From positions 1-53,300 of the forward strand of contig CAYRFQ010000047.1 of the NCBI GenBank assembly GCA_964423615.1: a stretch of DNA of 53,300 nucleotides, in the 5' to 3' direction. The stretch comes from CAYRFQ01 sp964423615. Its GTDB lineage: Bacteria > Planctomycetota > Planctomycetia > Gemmatales > Gemmataceae. Below the pieces are notes generated by a model that did not search any database, was not told the origin of the DNA, and saw only the letters and a program-made list of their open reading frames with translations. Positions 44,684 through 53,300 of the stretch are shown piece after piece. Positions within the stretch are counted from its first letter, which is position 1. Every line of letters starts with the position of its first letter. Made by a program: the position numbers and the translations under genes.

Positions 44684-44805
44684 CGATTTTGGAATTCGAT
44701 GTTCGTGGTAGGTCCACGCGAGTTGTGTGGACCTGCAGGGAAATGAAAAGTCCAAGCCGGTTGTGTGGCCTTACGATTTCCAGGCAAATTCCAATTCCAA
44801 AATCG
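44684..44805. repeat. Nested inverted repeat downstream of the kinase gene
   Basis: CGATTTTGGAATT (44684-44696) is mirrored exactly by AATTCCAAAATCG (44793-44805). Inside it, GGTCCAC (44711-44717) and GTGGACC (44727-44733) form a second hairpin. The outer arms stay loosely similar further inward. The 122-bp unit looks like a small non-autonomous mobile element or a structured RNA; it lies 34 bp after the kinase stop and could also halt transcription. Confidence 0.6.
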
Positions 44806-45120
44806 AGGGGAGCAACGTGCGAGGTTCCTCGGCCAAATGATCCAGAATTCGGAACCCGCTGGAGTGACAACGAGGAATGCCTTCCCAAGCGTCCAACAGC
44901 ATCCCCAACGGATTTTCTTAGAATGCAGCATTCCTCTTTACAAAGTCCCTTCATCCATTCATCATAAACCCAACGCAGGACGCTGAGTTCAGCACCATTC
45001 CTTTGACCGAAGTAATGCCGGACCCTTTGCAATCTGGTGTGGCACTTTGCAAGAAGAGAGGAATTGTTCGAACGTGCTGGCCTCGCTTTCCTGGGAACTC
45101 TATTGAAAATCTTGAAGCGT

Positions 45121-45162
45121 ATACACCGTCTCGGTCGTAACATCCGAGACGGTGTATTTCTT
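45121..45162 (+). terminator. Strong intrinsic terminator in the greA leader
   Basis: ATACACCGTCTCGG (45121-45134) and CCGAGACGGTGTAT (45144-45157) form a perfect 14-bp stem with a 9-base loop, followed by TTCTTTC. It lies 106 bp before the greA start and about 470 bp after the kinase stop, with no gene between. It may end a transcript from upstream or a short leader RNA of greA. Confidence 0.8.
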
Positions 45163-45262
45163 TCATGTGGGTATGGTTGTGATGCCGCTCGTCGGGCCCG
45201 TCCCAAGCGAGCCACAGCCGCGAGTGATTCTAGTTGAGGCAAGTATCGTTCAGGAGCGAACC

Positions 45263-45754
45263 ATGGATCGCATTCCCATGACCCAAAGTGGGTACGAGAA
45301 GAAGCAACAGGAACTTGACGCACTCAACGCTGAAATGGTTGATTGCACCAACAAGGTCGCTGAAGCACGGGCCGAAGGTGATTTGAAGGAAAACGCCGAG
45401 TACCATGCTCAACGAGAACGACAAGGCATGCTTCAGGCGAAAATCAATTTGGTTAAAGATCAACTTAGTCGCGCAGAAATCATTGATCCTTCGAGCCTGC
45501 CACGAGATACAGTCGTTTTTGGGGCTCGCGTCCGTGTCAAAGACCTGGACGAACTCGAAGAGGAAGCCTACGAATTGGTGGGGCCAGGCGAGGAAGATTA
45601 TGACAATGACGAAGTCACCAAGATTCGTCCGGACACACCCGTTGGTAGGGGATTGATGGGACGGAGGATCGGCGAGGTTGCCGAAGTCGAAGTTCCTGCC
45701 GGGATCCTGCGGTACGAAATCTTGGAGATTTCGTTCCCCATGCTAGAAGACTGA
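45263..45754 (+). CDS. greA: Transcription elongation factor GreA
   Basis: 163 aa from ATG 45263, with AGGAG 7 bases upstream; the frame from 45152 overlaps the terminator and is rejected. The N-terminal coiled coil carries the typical AEARAEGDLKENAEYHAQRE with the acidic tip residues that enter the polymerase secondary channel. The C-terminal FKBP-like domain is present (GARVRVKDLDELEEEAYELVGPGE to VPAGILRYEILEI). GreA rescues backtracked RNA polymerase by stimulating transcript cleavage. The C-terminal domain contains a slightly longer acidic stretch than usual (EEDYDNDEVTKIRPDTPVGRG). The gene stands alone. Confidence 0.93.
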   Translation: MDRIPMTQSGYEKKQQELDALNAEMVDCTNKVAEARAEGDLKENAEYHAQRERQGMLQAKINLVKDQLSRAEIIDPSSLPRDTVVFGARVRVKDLDELEEEAYELVGPGEEDYDNDEVTKIRPDTPVGRGLMGRRIGEVAEVEVPAGILRYEILEISFPMLED

Positions 45755-45921
45755 ATGGAAACTCCTCTCAAAGCCTCCACACCTCGAATAGGCTGTCTTG
45801 TGAGCAACAGGTGACGGTCACTTTCGGTCAATTACTTTTTCCTTCCCGTGTGGTAGATCGGATGTCTGAGTTAGAGCGGTCTCCGTTCTCTTTCGACGTG
45901 CGTGGGGTTCTGAAACGGTCG

Positions 45922-45993
45922 CCCAAGGCCTTTGGCGCTAGACGCTCAAGTACCTGGCCATTTTGACCAGGCTACGGTGAGGTTGGCCTTGGG
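45922..45993. repeat. Long stem-loop with inner hairpin
   Basis: CCCAAGGCC (45922-45930) pairs with GGCCTTGGG (45985-45993), and inside it CCTGG (45953-45957) pairs with CCAGG (45967-45971). It directly adjoins the GGAAAAGAAATGCTT block shared with the family-1 palindromes, so it may be part of a larger composite element. Confidence 0.5.
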
Positions 45994-46107
45994 AAGGAAA
46001 AGAAATGCTTGCCTGCTTCGCACGTACCAGGTGAGCCGCGTGTACGTTTGTCTTGGCAGAGCTTTCCAAGTACACGCGAGCCGCGTGGTACTTTTTCAGA
46101 ATCGTGA

Positions 46108-46259
46108 GTACACGCGATGGGCTGTCGGATCATCAAGAGTCTTGTGTTGGATTCTCAGCCCCGAAGGGACGATAGATCCAAGCCGTGGGTGTGAACCCAA
46201 GCAACCCAAAGAACAAGAACAATCACGACACGTCTGGATCCGACCGCCCCAGGCGTGTA
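46108..46259 (-). repeat. Dispersed palindromic element, family 1 (copy B, inverted)
   Basis: A 152-bp copy in reverse orientation relative to the one at 30128-30282. Its ends are GTACACGC (46108-46115) and GCGTGTA (46253-46259). Read on the minus strand the core is GGGTTCACACCCACGGCT then GGATCTATCGTCCC and TTCGGGGCTGAGAA, matching copy A in order. The flank GGAAAAGATATGCTT (minus strand, near 46290) is also shared. Confidence 0.72.
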
Positions 46260-47326
46260 GCTTCCCACCGGACAAGCATATCTTTTCCGTTCCATCCAAC
46301 CCCTCGGTTGTGAAAGTCCCTCATCGAACAAACAAATACTGTGAAAAAAAGATGAGCATATCTTCACGGACCCTTCATTATCCATCCGCGAAATGTTCTC
46401 ACGCGTCCATGGGCCGCTCTCAGACCCGTTGTGTGAAGAATCTGTGTCCTCCCGAACAGCGAATATCAGTCTCAGAAATTCCTGACGAACGGGTCGAGAA
46501 TTTTGCGATCTACATACAACTTACATGTTGCTATAACCCACCATTTGACAAGCACTTTCGCTCCTCCAGCCGGGCCCAAGCGGGCCACCCTTCGACCCGA
46601 ACGGAAAAATCTCGCCAATTACGATTGACGCCTCTGGTCGCATTCGTACGTAGATGATCGAGCACAAGACTACGCGAATTGGAGTTGGGACCAATCGTTC
46701 GGCTTTCAAATGCGAATGAACCCGTCCGAACAATCCGTGAAACACGAAACTCCATTTTTGGAGACCATGTTGTTTTCCAAACTCCACTGCTCCTAGGAAT
46801 GGAGCGGGACCCAGACTTCAGAGCCAAGCTCTGAGACTTTATGCCTCAGGTAACGTAATCTCGAATCGAGCCGCCCAGACAAAAATGGATTTGAGAATTC
46901 CTTTTCAATCATTCTCGTTGCTTCCGAGTTTCATTCCATCTGCCAATGAGACTCCATGGCAAAACCACCGTCCTACTGATCCCAAACGATCAGGGCATCT
47001 GCGTCGTTGTATGGTGATGACCACCAAACAAGACACCTCAAACCAACACCCCCTCTGGTATACCGTCAAACATTTAGAATCTGGGCAATTTTCCGTCCAA
47101 GTAAGTGACGTTATTTTTGAGTCAATTGTACACCCGTCATGGGTAGGATGCCCGCAAGATGACTTGGCCGCGTCAAGACCGTGTGACGCTGGCCACCACG
47201 TCGTGCTGTGAACGTGATTTGTGTTGAATTCACTGTGTCTAGTTTCTCTGTGTCGAGTTTTTCTTTGTCTTTGCGGCTTTTGTTTCCGGCCGCACCTTTA
47301 TTCCCCACCTGGAGGATCCCGTAGTT

Positions 47327-50300
47327 ATGAGATGGAATGATTTCTGGAAAAGTAATTTGTCTCTCTTTACCCGCCGACAGGCAAACAAGCAAAAGGTCGA
47401 AAAGAAATTTCGACCCCAAGCCGAAACCCTCGAAGACCGTACGGCCCCAGCCGTTGTCGCTTTTGATAACTTCGACGCCAACGCCGCCGGCGAAGGCGAC
47501 CCTTGGTTCGCCGGGAGCGACACCTTCGGTCCACGAGCCAACGGTTTCGAAGCAGCGGAAAACATCATCAGTCGAACCATCAATCCCAATACGGAGAACA
47601 ACACGAGCGGAAGTGATGCCCGCCCAGGTCTTCAGCAGGGTGGCAGCTTCTTCGACTGGTTCGGTATCTTCCGCCGCGACCAAAACTTCAACGGGGTTTC
47701 GGACGGCGACGAACCCTCTCCGGACGGTCCGTTCGACATGTTCGATGACTCCGACCCGGGCGGCCCTGACCCGTTCCCGGGTGACGACTTCGGCTTCCTC
47801 CGTAGCGGTGCTGGCCTTCATGGTGGTGCCTTCGGGATTCTCGATGACGACATCCCTGGCACTGGTGCCCCAGACGGCGGCGAGGTCATCTGGGTCTTTG
47901 ACGTCGGACCCAGCACTAACTTCACCCTTTCGGTTGATGTCGCTGGTGTTGGTGTCTTTGAAGCTGCTGACTTCCTTGCTTTCGACGTGAGCGTTGACGG
48001 CGGAAACAATTACACCACGGTGCTGGAGTTCCAGGGTGGTCAGGGCGGCTCGCGGACATATGGCCCGCTCGAAAGTGGGAACGATGTCGATCTCTTCGGG
48101 TCCGGCAACGTCACGCAGAACCCTGCCGCCAACCCGCTGACGCTGACGACCGGAACTGGCGCCGGCGGTGCGACGACGACGGATATCATTTATACGACTT
48201 TCACTGGGACGACTGTTGGAGGCGGCGCTGCGGGGAACCAACTGTATGTGCGCATGCGGTCGTTGGTTGACTCCAGCAGCGAGTACATCTCCTTCGACAA
48301 CGTGACAGTCGACGCCCTCGCCGCCCCTGGGAAGTTTGGGGTCACATCGTCCACTCTCGACACCACTGAAGCTCAAGACGGCTTCATCAACTCTAGCCAG
48401 GCCCTCACGTGGACGATCGTCACCGACCAACCTATCAACGATAGTACCCTGGATGCCGCCGACTTCATGAACGCTGCGGCCAGCGCGGCCTCGGGTACCT
48501 TCAGCGTCAGCACCGGCTCGACGGTTGACGACAATACATTTGAGGTCACCTTCACCCCAGACGGAGTCACGCTGGGCGACGTTCAGCTCATGATCCTCGA
48601 TTGCGTCATCGACTCCTCCTCGACCACTGACGAGCTCGCCGAGTTCGTCGACCCGAACGTAATCGGTGTCGACGACACCGCCCCGTCGGTCGTGAGCATC
48701 ACCCCCGACATCACGACTGCCAACACCAGCGACACGATCAACTACACCGTCGAGTTCAACGCCGGCGAGAACGTCGATCCGAGCACCTTCACCGACGCTG
48801 ACCTGGACTTCTTTGGCAGCACGGCCGGCTTCGATTCGCCCGTCATTACCCAGGTTGATGGCGACACCTTCAATGTCGCCGTTACCGTGTTGAGCCCTGG
48901 CGACCTGATCCTCGAAATCGACGGCAGTGCCGACGACCTCGCAGACAACACTGGAACGCTCGGTCCCATTACTGCCCAGACTGTGACCGTCACCGGCGCT
49001 CGTATCATCTTCAAGGAAAGCTTCGAGACTACTTACAACAACGGCACGGGCCAGATCTACCGGCTTGAGCTCGGCCCGATCGGTACCTCGACTCCCGATC
49101 TCGTCGAAGGCCAAGCCGACCCGAACGGTTTCAACAACTTTTTCGGCCGTCACGAACGGGACAACGCCCGCCGCAACGACTGGAACAACACCAGCAACTT
49201 CGACGGCGATTTCGCCATCTTCCACTCGGCCGCAGGGACCGGCGCCAACCAGCTGTTCTTCGAAGACATCGACCTACGCGACGGTAACGGCGACTGGGCC
49301 GACGTTGACAGCCTCCGCGTCGATTTCCTTGGCGGTGCCAATGCTGTGTCCGAATCCGGCGGCTCGTTCAATGACATCGAAGACAACGATAGAATGAACG
49401 TCTACTGGAGCTTCGACGGCGGCCCCCGCGTTTACGTCGGTGGCTTCATTGGCTTCCAGGGTGAGTTCCGCTTCGACGACGACGGCGACGGCGTGGTCGA
49501 CGCAACCGACACGCTCGTCAGCGAGCCCGACTTCGGCTTCCCCGGCGGCCAAAACCCGGCTCCGACCTTCACCATCGACTGGAACAACTTGCCGGCGTCG
49601 ACTCAAACCGCTCTGCTCGGCGGAATTTCGCGACCAGGTATCGGCCTCCTAGACATGGAGTTCGAGTGGGTCAACCCGGATGGCGGCACATTCGAGCAAA
49701 GCTGGATCGACTGCGTAACCCTCTTCGCCGAAGCCGACACGACTCAGTTTGCGCCAGTCTTCTTTAGCCCTGATCCAGCCGGAGCTAACCCCGACATCGA
49801 GTTCATCGCTTCGATCGGCGGCACGGCAGACATCACCGTCATCAGTAACCCGGTTTCCACCATCACCGTGGGCACCAACGCTGTCCCGCTGTCGAGCGTC
49901 GCTGACAACGGCAACAACACCGCGACCCTCACCGTCACCGGCCCGAACCCATTCACCGGCGACTTCCAATTCGACCTGGACGCCGCTAACGGTGTGACCC
50001 CGAACGCCGACGGCAACTACATCGTCCGCATCGGTGGTGCCGGAGGTGAAGCTGGCCCGACCGTGACCTCCATGGACGACGACGGTGACGGTGTCCTGGA
50101 AGATGGCGAGACCCTCATGGTCTTCGCGGAAGTCACTCCTGTTGGTGTTGGCGACCCCGAAGGTGACGTCGAGTTCTTCTGGCACGGCGTCTCCGTGGGC
50201 ACCGCGACTCTGACGCAGGATCCTAATCTCCAGTTGCTCGTCAACGATCCGGACTTCCCGGGTGTCCCAGCGATCAACGCCGCGGGTACGAGCTACACTG

Positions 50301-53300
50301 TGGGCGACCAACTCATCGTGGATGGCGGTATTGCCAGCCCTGCGACGGTCTTCGAAGTCACTAGCGTCGGAGGTTCCGGTGAGATCACGGGATTTGATGT
50401 CATTGAGGTGGGGAGCTATGTGGATAGCCCCTCGGGCGTGCCCACCGGCGTCGATCCGGCCCTGCTCAACGGTACCGTCACTGTCACCGGCGGCTCCGGC
50501 ACTGGTGCGACTTTCGATGTCCAATACGGCGACATCGACCGCAGTACGGCCAAGCTGCCGCTCAACTTCGTCCGTGATCTGGTCGGGGATTTGCCCGGCG
50601 GCGGCAACCTCCTGAGCCCCGGTTACCACACCTTCACCGCCGTCTACACCCCGACGCCAGGCTCGATCTGGCGGACCAACCAAGACCTCGAGGTCGACTC
50701 CCTCAACCAACGTGTGGACGGCGAACCCTACACAACGGGCAACGTCCTGCAAGTTCGTTCGATCAACGGCTTCGGCCTGTTCGCCAACTCCAGCGGCGTG
50801 AACATGGCCATTGAGGAGCGTGAAACTTCAGACGAATCGATCACCGGTGGGGAACAGGTCAGCGACCCGGTCCAGCGAATCTCGCTGCCCTCGGCTGACG
50901 CCGACGGGTCCGATACTGGCATGCTGGTGGCGAGCGCGATCCTGCCGCCACAGCAGTCCGACAACGGCGCGCTGACGATTACCACCGACGGAAACTACGT
51001 CGTCGGTATCGCCAATGACAACGGCGGCCGCGAGTCTCTGCCAGCCAACGGCGACCCACGCTTCGTGACCCCCGAGATTGAGACGATCTACCGCGTCGAA
51101 CTGGCTACCGGCGACGTCGAGACCTTCTTGGTCGAAACCCCCACCGGCGCGAACGAAGACAACCGTGGCGTCTTCTCGGAGGACGGCACCCGGATCTTCT
51201 TTGGCTCCAGCGATCGTCTCTTCGTCAAAGATGACATTACGACTGCTGGACTCGCGACCGAGATCGCCGCGACCGATTCCTTCGGTGTTCATGGCTTCGG
51301 TGGGAATCTGTTCGCAGGTATCGGTGGTGGCATGATCGGTGATTATGGCGACCTCGCGGGGCCATTCGGTGCACCGACGACCCTCACTGGCATCAGCACC
51401 AGCTTCCTCCAAGACTTCTTCCTCTTTGACCTGGATCCAGTTGCCGACTGGAACGGTACCGGCCTGGACACCGCCTACACCTTTGGGACTGCTGGCTTTA
51501 CCAGCGGTGCTCTCGAGAAGTACTCGTTGGTGGGTGGCACACCCGGTGGAACGGACGGCACGTGGACTCTGAACGGCACGATTAATGCTGGCGGCGGGAC
51601 TGGCCCTACCGGTACTCCCGGCTGGGGCTACGCCATCGGCGAAGAGATTGGTTCTGACGATGTCCGCCTCTTCATCCACTGGGGTCAGGGCGGCTCGCAG
51701 GGCGGCTCTAGCACCCTGCAGAGCCGGCTCTATGGGCTGACTGACACCAACGGCTATAACCAGCCCTTCAGCGATCCCAGCGTCAACGCCCTCAAGCAGG
51801 CCGTCGACAACCCCGACTTCGAATACGCCTGGCGTGGTATCGCCGGTCAGGGCTTCAGTGACATCATCGACGTGACTGTCGACAAACTCGTCGACACCGG
51901 CGACGGCAACGGTTTTGTCGACGGTCCTGTGTCTGTTGCTCAGAACACGACGCTCACCTACCAGATTACTGTGACTAACGCCGGTCCGAACACAGCCACC
52001 AATCTGGCTTTGCAAGACCTTGTTCCGTTCCAGTTCGGCGTCCCGACCAACATCAGCACCGGCGGTACCGCCACCAATCCTGGAACGGCTGCAGTTGCTG
52101 GCTTGGTGACCACCAGCGTGACAGCCACTGGTAACGCCGAGATCCGTCCGCTGACCGTGACCGGCATCGACAGCGGCACTGGCGCTGTCGGACCGTTCAA
52201 CAGCGGTATCCGCACGTTCGGCACTCCGGAAGCCACCTCGACTCTGTTCCAGAACATCGAAGGTTCCGGCACTGCCTTCCCGACCTTCCTCGTTCAGGAC
52301 TGGGTCTTCCCGGGCGATCAGTCGATCGTTTCGATCGCGGACATCCGCCTCTCGCTGTTCGAAGACGAGGCCGCCTTCTCGGCCAACGGCGATTTCGATA
52401 TCTACCTGGCTGGTCCTGGTGGACTCGATCCGAACCTGCGGCTCGCCGAAAGCAACCCGGCAGCTGGCGTTCCAGCCTATATCGATGGCAACGACGGTCT
52501 CGCTGCCGTTCCGGCCATTCCGTTCGACACCGCCAACGCGACCCTGTTGGGTACGGCGACGTACGCTGGTGCGGGCGTCAACGGTAACGACGACGACCTG
52601 ATCGAGTTCTCGTTGGAATCTGGCGGGACGACCGAGGAAGATGTACTCCTCGCCGCTCTCCAAAATGGCGGAACCTTCCGTCTGCTCCTGGTTCCGGATG
52701 AGGCGACCCCGAACGTTGCTGCGACCTACGCCGGTCAAGGCAACATCGACGGAGCTCCCCCAACCTTGACTTACGACGTCACCAGCCAAGCGATCGACTG
52801 GACCGGCATCGAGTTGGGTGTTGGTGAAAGTGCTACGTTGACCTACGAGGTTGACTCTGGGACGACCGACGGCACCTTCATTAACTCCGTCGAGGTAGTC
52901 TCCGCCGACCAAGTCGACTTGGACGAAACGTTCGGCGACGGCATGGGCAACGACTACGACGAAGTAGAAGTTACAGTCCAGGCTGCGACCGGATCCGTGG
53001 ACGTTGGCATCACTAAGGTCGACAGCGCCGATCCGGTGAACTCCGATGCTTCCTACACCTACACGGTGACGGTGACCAACACCGGTCCTGACACCGCAAC
53101 CAACGTGGTCATCGACGACGTGATTAGCTTCGCCCCTGGCGTCACGGGTGTCTCGGTCACTAGCGCAGTAACCGGCGGCACGGTGGCCTCAAACTACAAC
53201 GATGGTGGCAACCCGGACAACGGTGGTACCTTGACCATCGCGAGCCTGCCGGTTGGCGATACGGTCACCCTGACCATCACCCTCTCCGGCACCGCGCCGA
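47327..53300 (+). CDS. Giant extracellular surface protein with LEDRTAPA motif and DUF11 repeats (3' end outside window)
   Basis: The frame is open from ATG 47327 (GGAGGA at 47311-47316) to the window end, giving at least 1991 residues. The basic N-terminus (MRWNDFWKSNLSLFTRRQ) runs into AETLEDRTAPAVVAF (residues 33-47), close to the LEPR-XLL-type motif at the start of planctomycete giant surface proteins. The rest is acidic, rich in Gly/Thr/Asp and almost free of Lys and Cys. Two calcium-loop-like DDDGDGV motifs are seen (about residues 720 and 918). Near residues 1518 and 1888 lie DUF11 repeats (LTYQITVTNAGPNTATN and YTYTVTVTNTGPDTATN), which form surface stalks. It is expected to be an adhesin or envelope-matrix protein. 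Long minus-strand frames opposite it (47111-49225, 50828-52912) are composition shadows. Confidence 0.9.
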   Translation, partial: MRWNDFWKSNLSLFTRRQANKQKVEKKFRPQAETLEDRTAPAVVAFDNFDANAAGEGDPWFAGSDTFGPRANGFEAAENIISRTINPNTENNTSGSDARPGLQQGGSFFDWFGIFRRDQNFNGVSDGDEPSPDGPFDMFDDSDPGGPDPFPGDDFGFLRSGAGLHGGAFGILDDDIPGTGAPDGGEVIWVFDVGPSTNFTLSVDVAGVGVFEAADFLAFDVSVDGGNNYTTVLEFQGGQGGSRTYGPLESGNDVDLFGSGNVTQNPAANPLTLTTGTGAGGATTTDIIYTTFTGTTVGGGAAGNQLYVRMRSLVDSSSEYISFDNVTVDALAAPGKFGVTSSTLDTTEAQDGFINSSQALTWTIVTDQPINDSTLDAADFMNAAASAASGTFSVSTGSTVDDNTFEVTFTPDGVTLGDVQLMILDCVIDSSSTTDELAEFVDPNVIGVDDTAPSVVSITPDITTANTSDTINYTVEFNAGENVDPSTFTDADLDFFGSTAGFDSPVITQVDGDTFNVAVTVLSPGDLILEIDGSADDLADNTGTLGPITAQTVTVTGARIIFKESFETTYNNGTGQIYRLELGPIGTSTPDLVEGQADPNGFNNFFGRHERDNARRNDWNNTSNFDGDFAIFHSAAGTGANQLFFEDIDLRDGNGDWADVDSLRVDFLGGANAVSESGGSFNDIEDNDRMNVYWSFDGGPRVYVGGFIGFQGEFRFDDDGDGVVDATDTLVSEPDFGFPGGQNPAPTFTIDWNNLPASTQTALLGGISRPGIGLLDMEFEWVNPDGGTFEQSWIDCVTLFAEADTTQFAPVFFSPDPAGANPDIEFIASIGGTADITVISNPVSTITVGTNAVPLSSVADNGNNTATLTVTGPNPFTGDFQFDLDAANGVTPNADGNYIVRIGGAGGEAGPTVTSMDDDGDGVLEDGETLMVFAEVTPVGVGDPEGDVEFFWHGVSVGTATLTQDPNLQLLVNDPDFPGVPAINAAGTSYTVGDQLIVDGGIASPATVFEVTSVGGSGEITGFDVIEVGSYVDSPSGVPTGVDPALLNGTVTVTGGSGTGATFDVQYGDIDRSTAKLPLNFVRDLVGDLPGGGNLLSPGYHTFTAVYTPTPGSIWRTNQDLEVDSLNQRVDGEPYTTGNVLQVRSINGFGLFANSSGVNMAIEERETSDESITGGEQVSDPVQRISLPSADADGSDTGMLVASAILPPQQSDNGALTITTDGNYVVGIANDNGGRESLPANGDPRFVTPEIETIYRVELATGDVETFLVETPTGANEDNRGVFSEDGTRIFFGSSDRLFVKDDITTAGLATEIAATDSFGVHGFGGNLFAGIGGGMIGDYGDLAGPFGAPTTLTGISTSFLQDFFLFDLDPVADWNGTGLDTAYTFGTAGFTSGALEKYSLVGGTPGGTDGTWTLNGTINAGGGTGPTGTPGWGYAIGEEIGSDDVRLFIHWGQGGSQGGSSTLQSRLYGLTDTNGYNQPFSDPSVNALKQAVDNPDFEYAWRGIAGQGFSDIIDVTVDKLVDTGDGNGFVDGPVSVAQNTTLTYQITVTNAGPNTATNLALQDLVPFQFGVPTNISTGGTATNPGTAAVAGLVTTSVTATGNAEIRPLTVTGIDSGTGAVGPFNSGIRTFGTPEATSTLFQNIEGSGTAFPTFLVQDWVFPGDQSIVSIADIRLSLFEDEAAFSANGDFDIYLAGPGGLDPNLRLAESNPAAGVPAYIDGNDGLAAVPAIPFDTANATLLGTATYAGAGVNGNDDDLIEFSLESGGTTEEDVLLAALQNGGTFRLLLVPDEATPNVAATYAGQGNIDGAPPTLTYDVTSQAIDWTGIELGVGESATLTYEVDSGTTDGTFINSVEVVSADQVDLDETFGDGMGNDYDEVEVTVQAATGSVDVGITKVDSADPVNSDASYTYTVTVTNTGPDTATNVVIDDVISFAPGVTGVSVTSAVTGGTVASNYNDGGNPDNGGTLTIASLPVGDTVTLTITLSGTAP

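Larger units (their letters stand above)
45755..47326. other. Repeat-rich intergenic region before the giant surface protein gene
   Basis: About 1.57 kb without a convincing gene. It holds a long stem (45922-45993), a partial left-arm segment of repeat family 1 (45986-46028), short hairpins such as the near-palindrome at 46069-46090, the palindromic copy B (46108-46259), and an AGAGC/GCTCT hairpin near 46820. Reading frames of 76-241 codons cross these repeats on both strands and are judged to be chance. The promoter of the surface-protein gene should lie near its right end. Confidence 0.5.

Noticed and set aside
44631..45323. A 230-codon minus-strand frame over the kinase-greA gap
   Set aside because: It overlaps the nested inverted repeat, the greA terminator and the greA start, and its Arg/Ser-rich composition looks non-coding.
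45932..46657. A 241-codon plus-strand frame
   Set aside because: It crosses the family-1 palindromic repeat and several hairpins, has no ribosome site and no protein-like pattern.
46531..46827. A 98-codon minus-strand frame upstream of the surface-protein gene
   Set aside because: No ribosome site, no recognisable motif, and composition rich in Arg/Ser/Trp like other chance frames.
47111..52912. Long minus-strand frames (47111-49225, 49649-50752, 50828-52912)
   Set aside because: They lie opposite the giant surface protein and mirror its codon bias (Val/Asp/Gly/Arg-rich); the plus frame has domain signatures and a start with GGAGGA.
1..53300. tRNA, rRNA, CRISPR arrays or intact transposase genes
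   Set aside because: No T-loop-like GGTTCGAATCC context, rRNA-like sequence, regularly spaced repeats or transposase-like protein was found on reading either strand.

Overview
The window looks like a chromosomal piece of a member of the Planctomycetota. The evidence is a combination of traits rather than one marker: an ECF sigma factor next to a membrane Ser/Thr kinase, a second Hanks-type kinase, a sulfatase, two tandem clpP genes, several secreted proteins specific to such genomes, and at the right end a giant surface protein whose N-terminus carries a LEDRTAPA motif, close to the LEPR-XLL signature of planctomycete giant extracellular proteins. No rRNA, tRNA, CRISPR array or intact insertion sequence was seen. 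Family or genus cannot be assigned from the sequence alone.

Layout. 1-3253 (minus): a membrane VWA protein followed by a truncated NlpC/P60-like secreted protein. 3509-4390: an orphan PhnD-like solute-binding protein, convergent with a sigma-54 activator (4666-6063). 6643-8852: a NodU-type carbamoyltransferase overlapping an SxtJ-like membrane protein, then an AlkC-like HEAT-repeat protein. 10003-12738: an NfeD-like protein and a flotillin. 13029-17111: a hypothetical gene, a lipoprotein, two clpP genes and a short-chain dehydrogenase. 17502-21532: a Gfo/Idh/MocA oxidoreductase, a stand-alone receiver protein, and the kinase plus ECF sigma pair. 21533-22571 has no convincing gene.

22572-33818 is the most distinctive stretch. 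It holds six consecutive plus-strand genes, each with an export signal: a Gly/Lys-repeat coiled-coil protein, a Gly-rich helical protein, an NPCBM-like protein, an HtrA-type protease with an intact triad, an HtrA-like protein that has lost its serine, and an HtrA-like protein that has lost all three catalytic residues and is fused to a degenerate alpha/beta-hydrolase. After it come a PEP-mutase/isocitrate-lyase family enzyme and a second striking pair (35054-38616): a BCCT secondary transporter translationally coupled to a membrane-tethered protein with ABC-type betaine-binding domains. Then follow a frameshifted sulfatase, a TPR O-GlcNAc-transferase-like protein, a small minus-strand gene, a kinase, greA with a strong terminator in its leader, 1.5 kb of repeat-rich spacer and the start of the giant surface protein (open at the window end).

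Intergenic DNA contains dispersed structured repeats: a roughly 150-bp imperfect palindrome (four recognisable copies), a short hairpin family found between convergent genes, a perfect 19-bp inverted repeat, and a nested inverted repeat downstream of the second kinase. Start codons were re-chosen from Shine-Dalgarno sites where the longest reading frame was implausible. All functional names rest on motifs read by eye; no database search was run.
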